A stretch of DNA of 34,315 bases from Halovenus sp. (GTDB taxonomy: Archaea > Halobacteriota > Halobacteria > Halobacteriales > Haloarculaceae): contig PUNZ01000200.1 of the NCBI GenBank assembly GCA_003551945.1, positions 1 to 34,315 on the forward strand, written 5' to 3'. Every line of letters begins with the position of its first letter. The first letter of the stretch is position 1. A program made the translations under genes and the position numbers. Positions 27,470 through 34,315 of the stretch are shown piece after piece. Under the pieces are notes generated by a model. That model did no database searches. It was not told where the DNA came from and saw only the letters and a program-made list of their open reading frames with translations.

Positions 27470-28336
27470 ATGATAGCAACGACAGCACACGCCTGTCCCG
27501 AATGCCAGGGTCGTCTGCAAGCCGACAACTGCGAGACTATCTGCACCCAGTGCGGACTGGTCGTCGACGAACACGCTATCGACCCCGGACCGGAATGGCG
27601 CTCGTTCGACGATGACGATACGAATCCTGAACGAACCGGCGCACCCCTGACGCGGGCGCGACACGACCGCGGCCTCTCGACCGAAATTGGTCACTCAACG
27701 CGCCTCAAGGGGCGAAAACGCCGACAAATGGCCCGCTTGCGTCGCCAGCACAAACGCTCACAGATTCGCAGCAAAGCAGAGCGTAACCGAGTGTACGCCT
27801 TCACCGAAATCCGCCGGCTAGTGAGTGCACTGGACCTGCCCGAACACATCCGCGACCGCTCGTGTGTCCTCTTTGAATCCGCACAGAACGAACAACTGCT
27901 CCAGGGCCGGTCGCTCGAAGGGTTCGCCGCAGCAGCAGTCTATGCGACCTGTCGGACTGATTCGGTCTCTCGAACAGTGACTGAAATTGTCGATGCGGCG
28001 AAAGCAACGCGAGCGGAGTTGGATGCCGCCTATGATGCGATGAACCGTGAACTCGGGTTGCCAACCGGTCCTATCGACCCTCGTGAGTATCTCGCCCGGT
28101 TTGCGAGCAAACTCGACGTGCCCCAGTCTATCGAGCGGGCTGCCCGCGAACTGGTTGCCGAGAGTCGTGAAGACGGCCATGACGTTGGCCGCAACCCCGG
28201 CGGCGTCGCCGCGGGATGTTTGTATGCTGCTGCACAGCGTGAAGGGTATCACCTGACCCAACAGGATGCCGCACGCGTTGCAGACGTTGCACCCGTGACT
28301 ATCCGAACGACGTATCACGCCCTCTCAGACGCGTAA
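27470..28336 (+). CDS. tfb: Transcription initiation factor IIB
   Basis: Zn ribbon CPECQGRLQADNCETICTQCGLVVDE, two cyclin-like repeats (GFAAAAVYATCR, GGVAAGCLYAAA); ATG at 27470 with upstream TATA-like cttaaata. Confidence 0.92.
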   Translation: MIATTAHACPECQGRLQADNCETICTQCGLVVDEHAIDPGPEWRSFDDDDTNPERTGAPLTRARHDRGLSTEIGHSTRLKGRKRRQMARLRRQHKRSQIRSKAERNRVYAFTEIRRLVSALDLPEHIRDRSCVLFESAQNEQLLQGRSLEGFAAAAVYATCRTDSVSRTVTEIVDAAKATRAELDAAYDAMNRELGLPTGPIDPREYLARFASKLDVPQSIERAARELVAESREDGHDVGRNPGGVAAGCLYAAAQREGYHLTQQDAARVADVAPVTIRTTYHALSDA

Positions 28337-28496
28337 TCGGTGGTTTTTCTGTTCTTGGAAAAGTCCCTACTGCGCCCCTCCTCACGTATGTATAAATCAT
28401 ATGTTGCGATATCAAATCGAGTTAGCGGAGCAAGGCGTGAGAGACAGAGTACTCATCCAAAACAGCAGATAGAGCGCCTCTCGGTCACGTTCTGGT

Positions 28497-29675
28497 TCAG
28501 CGCTGCTGAGCGAGCGATTCCTCGGGGAAGCCAACACGTCTGCGGGCATCACACCGTTCGTCGGCTGAGAGCCGGTATTTCGGGAGTTCAGCCGAGAGTG
28601 GCCCCAACTGAGCACGGCGCTTTTGATGTGTTTCAAGAAAGGTCGCAATCTGCTCCGCAGCGTATTCTTTTAGTTCCCCACTCAACAGCGAACCCGTTCG
28701 ATATTCCTGTGCAAGGTGCTCAACCTGTTCATCCGATTGCTCGAAAAAATAAAACAACAACTGGTAGGCAACGTCGATATCCGGGTTACCCCCGTGTGTT
28801 CGGTGGGCGTCGATACTGCGTTTCCCGCCGGAGTAAGCGTGAGCCTGAATTTTCTCGAAAACAGTCTCTCGGTCATCACCGAGCTGAATACTGGGCGTGT
28901 CATCGGAGGAACTCATCTTGCCTGGCCCATCGAGACTCGGGAGGAACTTCGAAAGCAATGCACCCGGTTTATCTACAGCATACCGTTGCTTTGCGGCGAT
29001 ATCGCGACAGATACGGACATGTGGGTCCTGGTCGACGGCAATCGGGACCAGTGTTGGGTGTCGACCAATAACGAGTTGTGGTAAGAGCAGGTGTGCGGCC
29101 TGCACCGCCGGGTAAAATGAGCGCCCAACGTTCTCGGATTTGCCATACGTGGCATCGACCGTCGATGGTGTGAGTTCTTTCGAGAGCGTGGCTGCAAGCG
29201 GATATATCACGTCAGCATCCGCCGAATCGATGATAAGTCGTGTTCTGTCGGGATCAAAGCCGACTGTGAGAATATCCCGAATATTTGCCCGCGTGTATGC
29301 GCTGATTTCCGCCAGCGTTCGGTCTTTCACGAGGTATTTTTCGTCATCCGAGAGGGGGATATAGACGAGCGCACCGGTCTGGTCCTGCAGATATTTGGCG
29401 AAATAGAACGGGAAGATGTGCCCAATATGCATCGGGCCGGATGGGCCACGCCCGGTGACAATGGAGTGTGTCTCGCCCGCGCGTGCAGCAGCGAGAAACG
29501 CGTCCACATCCCGCTGTGCGTAGAAGATGTCACGGCGGATGAGTGGGTGGTCAGGAAACTGTGCCTTCTGTTCGGGGGTGAGACGGTCGGCCCCGAACTG
29601 GTCCAAGAGACGGTCGTACTCGACATTCCCTTCGACGGTATACGGTGTGACAGTGAAGTTGTTGTCTGCTGGCAT
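28497..29675 (-). CDS. trpS: Tryptophanyl-tRNA synthetase
   Basis: GRGPSGPMHIGHIFPF, GPGKMSSSDDTPSIQL signature motifs. Confidence 0.9.
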   Translation of the reverse strand: MPADNNFTVTPYTVEGNVEYDRLLDQFGADRLTPEQKAQFPDHPLIRRDIFYAQRDVDAFLAAARAGETHSIVTGRGPSGPMHIGHIFPFYFAKYLQDQTGALVYIPLSDDEKYLVKDRTLAEISAYTRANIRDILTVGFDPDRTRLIIDSADADVIYPLAATLSKELTPSTVDATYGKSENVGRSFYPAVQAAHLLLPQLVIGRHPTLVPIAVDQDPHVRICRDIAAKQRYAVDKPGALLSKFLPSLDGPGKMSSSDDTPSIQLGDDRETVFEKIQAHAYSGGKRSIDAHRTHGGNPDIDVAYQLLFYFFEQSDEQVEHLAQEYRTGSLLSGELKEYAAEQIATFLETHQKRRAQLGPLSAELPKYRLSADERCDARRRVGFPEESLAQQR

Positions 29676-29783
29676 AGTTGTGTATCATGTGGGTGTACTC
29701 GGAGTGCGGAACAACCAAGAAAGCGAGTGAGCACCGCAGCCGAGTCCGCCGAGTGAGGCCCAGCGGCGTTAGCGTGCGATACT

Positions 29784-29850
29784 GTCCACTTCCCGAGAGA
29801 GATGCCAGCGCCAGCAGACGTGGGAAGTGGACTCCATGGTCAGTACCATG
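29784..29850. other. Inverted-repeat region upstream of trpS, possible structured RNA leader or element
   Basis: GTCCACTTCCC (29784-29794)/GGGAAGTGGAC (29822-29832) perfect 11-bp arms, then CATGGT-cagt-ACCATG (29835-29850). Confidence 0.5.
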
Positions 29851-29947
29851 TCATTGTCGGTGTTAACGGTTCTGCTTCAGTGAAAGCGAGACGTGATTCA
29901 CCTTGACCAGAACAATTCTATATAGCAGTATAAGATTTATCGGCGGG

Positions 29948-30232
29948 CTAAATACCGTCCGTTCCAGTGAGCACCTGCTTCAGCAATCTGCCTTCAGCAC
30001 GCCTGAGCGTTGTACTCGCGGAGGATTTGTCGATATCAAGTGTCTCAGCAACAGCAGCAAGCGAAGACTCACGAGGAATTTCAAAATAGCCCATTCGAAA
30101 TGCAGTTTCGAGAACCTCACGCTGTCGTGTTGTGAAAATATCCGTGGAATCCGTCGTTGTGAGAAGGGATTGCAGTTCGTGGGGAATATTCTCCCTCCTA
30201 GACTGGGCAGAAGCGATTGAGTAATCACGCAC
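29948..30232 (-). CDS. Short HTH_10 domain protein, possibly truncated
   Basis: FTTRQREVLETAFRMGYFEIPRESSLAAVAETLDIDKSSASTTLRRAEGRLL; only 94 aa. Confidence 0.6.
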   Translation of the reverse strand: MRDYSIASAQSRRENIPHELQSLLTTTDSTDIFTTRQREVLETAFRMGYFEIPRESSLAAVAETLDIDKSSASTTLRRAEGRLLKQVLTGTDGI

Positions 30233-30703
30233 TCTGGAGTTGCGAGTGTGGTAACAAAGTTACATCCGCCAGTGTCGACCGCCTCTCGTAGCCCCAATGA
30301 ACTCAAACAGGTCGGTATCACTGGTCGTATATTTGCCGAGCGACCAATTCTCGCACTGTTCGAGCACTTGATACTCGACAATCACCGGGCGGTTCCTGAT
30401 TCTATTCAACGTTGGAGCAAGGTCAGGACTTCCCCCAAGTTCGACAGCTGCCTCGCCTGTATGCTGGGGCGCAGCCGTCGACGTGCCGTTGATTTGGTTT
30501 GCAGCGAGACGATATGCCCAGTAACCGGCTGAGCGCACGGAATTTGACACGTTCAGCCAGAAGAAGAACTGACAGGCAAGGAGGCCAATAAATGAAATAC
30601 TGCGATATCAAATGAGTGGTCCGTCGCTGTTTGACTCTTCCACAGACGCGATTCGTGGGGAGAAGTTTGTCACCAGTCACACTGCCATTTAGCAACCGTT
30701 ACC

Positions 30704-31546
30704 TTATTGCACCGATGCAGGCGGAGTCTCGGACTGTTCTGACTCTGTTGTATTGTCTTCTGTGTCAGCGGCGGCAACGGATTCCTGACCAGAGACGAAC
30801 TGCTTCGTTCGCTCGTCGCGTGGATTCTCGAAGAACGATTGGACATCGTTGGCTTCGACGAGTTCGCCCAGATAGAGAAAGACGACATCATCTGCAAGCC
30901 GTTGGGCCTGGCTCATGCTGTGTGTGACCATAATAATCGTATACTCCTCTTTGAGCGCTGCAAGGGTTTGTTCGACTCGCTCAGCGGAGATGGGGTCAAG
31001 CGCTGAGGTGACCTCGTCACAAAGGAGAACCATTGGTTCGACGGCGAGTGAGCGTGCAAGGCTCAAACGCTGAATTTGGCCCGTCGAAAGTTCTGCACCG
31101 GGTTCATCGAGCCGGTCTTTTACCTCATCCCAGAGATTTACCTTCCGCAGGTAGGTTTCGACGCGTTCGTCGAGTTCCGCTTTCGAATAGTTTCCGTGGA
31201 TTTTCAGCCCATAGGCCACGTTGTTGTAAATCGACAGCGGCAACGCTGTCGGCGTTTGTGGAACGTAGCCAACGTGGCGACGAATCTCAGGCAGTGGCTC
31301 ATCCGTGTTGTAGACCCGCTCATCACCGAAATATACCTCGCCGGAAATCTCGGTATTTGACTGAATCTCGTGGAGTCGGTTCAACGACTTCAACAGCGTC
31401 GACTTACCACAGCCAGATGGGCCGATAATAGCCGTCAGCTTATTTTCCGTAAACTCGATGCTAACGCCATCGAGGGCAGTCACTTCTCTCTTTCCGGTGT
31501 ACGTTACCGTCAGGTTTTCAGTTCGGATTGCAGTGTGTGTGGTCAT
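30704..31546 (-). CDS. pstB: Phosphate ABC transporter ATP-binding protein
   Basis: GPSGCGKSTLLKSLNR, LSTGQIQRLSLARSLAVEPMVLLCDE, follows pstA. Confidence 0.92.
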   Translation of the reverse strand: MTTHTAIRTENLTVTYTGKREVTALDGVSIEFTENKLTAIIGPSGCGKSTLLKSLNRLHEIQSNTEISGEVYFGDERVYNTDEPLPEIRRHVGYVPQTPTALPLSIYNNVAYGLKIHGNYSKAELDERVETYLRKVNLWDEVKDRLDEPGAELSTGQIQRLSLARSLAVEPMVLLCDEVTSALDPISAERVEQTLAALKEEYTIIMVTHSMSQAQRLADDVVFLYLGELVEANDVQSFFENPRDERTKQFVSGQESVAAADTEDNTTESEQSETPPASVQ

Positions 31547-32415
31547 GAGTGTCGTCCTCCTGGCACGTACCGGGCGTAGCGCCCAGCAAGTACTCTGGAA
31601 ATAATGATGAGCGTCAGTACGGCGACAATGAGCACGAACGATGCCGCATACGCCTGGGCGTGAAGCTCAGGGTTCTGTGCCCGCGCATTGTCGAAGATGA
31701 GGATAGGAAGCGTCGTTGAGCCCTCAAAAAGCCCACCGGGCATGTTGTTGCTTCGGCCGGCCGTGAACAACACAGTTGCCGCATCGCCAATCCCGCGAGC
31801 AAAGCCCATGATGATGCCGGCGACGACGCCCGGTAGCGCCGACCGAACCGTAATCTGGGCCGTTTCGAATCGCGTCGCACCGAGTCCGTAGCTGGCCTCT
31901 TTGGCCGTATCGGCCACGGACTGCAACGCCTCGTCGGTGTACCGAGTCATAATGGGATATTGGAAAATGGCGATGGCGATGATACCGAAAAATAGGCTTG
32001 TCCGGGAGCCAACAGCGATGATGACGGTCAGGACAAACACCCCGTAGACGATGGGTGGCGTCGCCCAGAGCACGTTCAAAAACATGTTGACGCCGTCGGA
32101 AAAGCGCTCGCTTGAGTAATCACTCTGGAGGTAGACGGCCGTCGAAAGCGCGAGTATCATCGAGATGACCGTCGCCGGGACGACGATGAAAATGCTCCCC
32201 AGAATGGCATGAAGGAAGCCGCCATCCGCCTCAAGCGTGTATCTCGCTCCTGGTGGCGTGATTGCGACCGAGGGGTCTGTCAACAGCACATAGCCACCTC
32301 GCACAATTGTCACGCCGACAACCAGAATCATGACGCTGATGATGACGCCGGTTGCGCCGCGGGCAAGCAGGCCAAACAGCCGCTGTTTTGCGTATCGGTC
32401 CATCAGTACTGCCAC
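31543..32415 (-). CDS. pstA: Phosphate ABC transporter permease PstA
   Basis: 290 aa permease; EASYGLGATRFETAQITVRSALPGVVAGIIMGFARGIGDAATVLFTAG. Confidence 0.9.
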   Translation of the reverse strand: MAVLMDRYAKQRLFGLLARGATGVIISVMILVVGVTIVRGGYVLLTDPSVAITPPGARYTLEADGGFLHAILGSIFIVVPATVISMILALSTAVYLQSDYSSERFSDGVNMFLNVLWATPPIVYGVFVLTVIIAVGSRTSLFFGIIAIAIFQYPIMTRYTDEALQSVADTAKEASYGLGATRFETAQITVRSALPGVVAGIIMGFARGIGDAATVLFTAGRSNNMPGGLFEGSTTLPILIFDNARAQNPELHAQAYAASFVLIVAVLTLIIISRVLAGRYARYVPGGRHS

Positions 32416-33344
32416 CTCCGTTTGAGTCGGCGACGGGCAAGCATCGCCGCGAAGTTGAACAGCCAGACGATAATCACGAGCATCAGCCCAGCAAAGATTA
32501 ACGCTGACTGGGTGGTCGGCATCGACATCAGCTCACCAAAGTCGTTCACAATCAGGGTTGGGAGCGTCTGGCCCGTCGAAAACAGGGAATCTGGAATATG
32601 TGTTTGTCCGCCGATGAGCATCGCCGGAACGATGGTTGCCCCAAAAACGCGACCGAACCCGAGTAACACTGCCGAGAAGATACCCGGCCCAGCAGCACGG
32701 AGGAGCACCGACTGAATCGTTTCCCACTTGGTCGCACCAACGCCGAGTGAGGTCTCCCGAAGTTCATCAGGAAGCGCCTCCAGCGATTCGACGGTGAGCG
32801 AAATCATAAACGGGGTGATGACGATCGCCAGAACGAGACTAACCGTCAAAATGCCCGTTCCGGTTGCGTTCGAACCGACCGCTGGAGCCAGATAGTTGCC
32901 GACGAACGGCACGACGACCATCAGGGCAACGAGTCCGAAGATAACGCTTGGAATCGCGGCAAGGACATCAATAAATGACGAAACAAGCGTCTTTGTGCGG
33001 CCCTCAGCATACTCAGCAATGTAAATTGCGGTCAAGATGGCAAGCGGTGTCCCCATCAACATTGTCAAGATAGTAACATAAATCGTGCCGACGATTGCTG
33101 CAAGGAAGCCGAACTCGTTCTGTGCGGGGTCCCAGTTCGAGGAGGTGACCAGTTGCGCTAACGAGAACTCAGAGAGCAAGGGAAGGCTCTGATAGAGCAG
33201 CGTCAAGACGATGCAGACGAACAGGGCAATGGCGAAGTAGCCGCCAGCGGTAAACCAGTAGCTGCTGAGGCGCTCTCGGCGAAGGCGCTGTGCGCGACGC
33301 CCGCCCATTCGACTCTGCTCTCCGGATTCAGTCGCTTCTGTCAT
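32403..33344 (-). CDS. pstC: Phosphate ABC transporter permease PstC
   Basis: 313 aa permease; ETSLGVGATKWETIQSVLLRAAGPGIFSAVLLGFGRVFGATI. Confidence 0.9.
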   Translation of the reverse strand: MTEATESGEQSRMGGRRAQRLRRERLSSYWFTAGGYFAIALFVCIVLTLLYQSLPLLSEFSLAQLVTSSNWDPAQNEFGFLAAIVGTIYVTILTMLMGTPLAILTAIYIAEYAEGRTKTLVSSFIDVLAAIPSVIFGLVALMVVVPFVGNYLAPAVGSNATGTGILTVSLVLAIVITPFMISLTVESLEALPDELRETSLGVGATKWETIQSVLLRAAGPGIFSAVLLGFGRVFGATIVPAMLIGGQTHIPDSLFSTGQTLPTLIVNDFGELMSMPTTQSALIFAGLMLVIIVWLFNFAAMLARRRLKRRWQY

Positions 33345-33347
33345 CAG

Positions 33348-34315
33348 TTACGGTCCCGTTTCGAGTTTCTCTTGTGCTTCTTCGAGTCGTTCTTCTTCCA
33401 GTGGAACGTAGCCGTTCTCTCGGACATACTCCTGCCCGTCGGAGAGTACCCATTCGACGAAGTCGTACGCCTCACCATCGAACTGGCCGTCGGAGGCCAA
33501 AAACATCTCACGGGCTGGCGGGGCCGGATAGTTGCCTTCCTCGACGGCTGCAAGGAACTCATCACGCGTCTCGTAGAAATCTTCGTCCGCAGAGAGGCCC
33601 TCACCATCGCCATCAAGGGGAATCGGGCGGATGTCACCTTCGAGTTCGCCACTCGATAGGTCGTAGACGTAGTTGATGTTGTTCAGCGAAATAGCGTTTT
33701 CATCTCGGGCAAGCGCATCAGCAACGGCCTGGTCGCCGTCGTAGTTCCCATCGGAGAGGCCCTCAAGTTCGCTCTCGGTGTAGGCGTCATCCTCACCGCC
33801 AAGGAAATCACCCCACTGCTCGTAGGCTGCCGAGGAGTCTGAACGGCCGTAGACGACGATTTCTTCGTCAACATCGGAATCAACGACTTCGCCCCACGTT
33901 TCGACTTCTCTCGTGAAGATGGCTTCGAGGTCTTCTCTCGTCAGCCCGTGTTCCTGTATCTCGTCGATAACAGGGTTGTCAACGTTGACCGTCCCGACAA
34001 CCGTGTCGATGAGCATCGGAACGGCAAACAGCCCCTGGTCTATCTCCGACTCATCGGGGTCACGGCCCATCATCGCAATGTCGACTTGGTCGTTGAAAAC
34101 GTCAGAGACACCGACGCCAGTTCCGCCGCCGGAGACGTCGAATGACCCATCAACTTCGTCGTCAAACATATCCGCCCATACTTCGACCATCGGTAGCGGA
34201 CCGACGCCGCCGGAGATACGAATCGTCGAACCAGAGTCAGAGGATAAGCAGCCAGCGAGCACAGCAGCTGAACCAATACCAAGTGTGCTGAGCATCGACC
34301 GACGCGAAATCTTTC
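33348..34315 (-). CDS. pstS: Phosphate-binding protein PstS, N-terminus truncated by window edge
   Basis: ISGGVGPLPMVEVWADMF, GGGTGVGVSDVFNDQVDIAMMGRD; in-frame KISRRSMLSTLGIGSAAVLAGC Tat/lipobox reaches window end. Confidence 0.88.
   Translation of the reverse strand, partial: KISRRSMLSTLGIGSAAVLAGCLSSDSGSTIRISGGVGPLPMVEVWADMFDDEVDGSFDVSGGGTGVGVSDVFNDQVDIAMMGRDPDESEIDQGLFAVPMLIDTVVGTVNVDNPVIDEIQEHGLTREDLEAIFTREVETWGEVVDSDVDEEIVVYGRSDSSAAYEQWGDFLGGEDDAYTESELEGLSDGNYDGDQAVADALARDENAISLNNINYVYDLSSGELEGDIRPIPLDGDGEGLSADEDFYETRDEFLAAVEEGNYPAPPAREMFLASDGQFDGEAYDFVEWVLSDGQEYVRENGYVPLEEERLEEAQEKLETGP

Noticed and set aside
28340-29071. 243-aa plus-strand ORF opposite trpS
   Set aside because: Antisense shadow of TrpRS; no plausible domain
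28405-30613. 13-bp direct repeat tgcgatatcaaat at 28405 and 30601
   Set aside because: A match of this length is expected by chance in about 34 kb; no other IS-end features
30423-30695. 90-aa minus-strand ORF considered as a transposase C-terminus
   Set aside because: Overlaps another weak frame, no DDE or other transposase motif identified
1-34315. CRISPR arrays, rRNA genes, complete IS elements, integrase
   Set aside because: None seen; the only tandem repeats are the two tRNA-Cys-associated units, which lack CRISPR repeat/spacer organisation, and no transposase or integrase motifs were recognised

Overview
Haloarchaeal chromosomal window (acidic proteome, Tat/lipobox signals, TATA-type promoters, TFB, HTH_10 regulators). 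It is dominated by extracytoplasmic redox and heme functions. (1) A Tat-dependent iron-sulfur/membrane module: 4Fe-4S PsrB-like protein, NrfD-like protein and a 70-aa membrane protein, followed by a tandem 2Fe-2S ferredoxin lipoprotein and an ethylbenzene-dehydrogenase-like heme-binding lipoprotein, with no molybdopterin catalytic subunit beside it. (2) Two convergent HTH_10 (Bat/DmsR-like) regulators. (3) A dispersed System I cytochrome c maturation island (ccmD, ccmC, ccmF, ccmB, ccmA, ccdA, ccmE and a CcmG-like thioredoxin) around a MauG/CCP-like di-heme protein, a CopD-like protein, a DUF411 protein and a membrane-fused sulfite-oxidase-type Mo protein. (4) tRNA-Cys with roughly 100-bp tandem structured repeats made of its 3' end. 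(5) RecJ-like DHH protein, hemD, hemC, a TFB gene with two perfect palindromes upstream, trpS, and a pstSCAB operon without an adjacent phoU. The most unusual items are the tRNA-Cys-derived hairpin repeats, the tandem ferredoxin lipoprotein, the CcmE that keeps the heme-binding His but lacks the Tyr of HxxxY, and the Mo domain fused to a polytopic membrane domain without a twin-arginine motif. All family calls come from reading motifs by eye; no searches were run.
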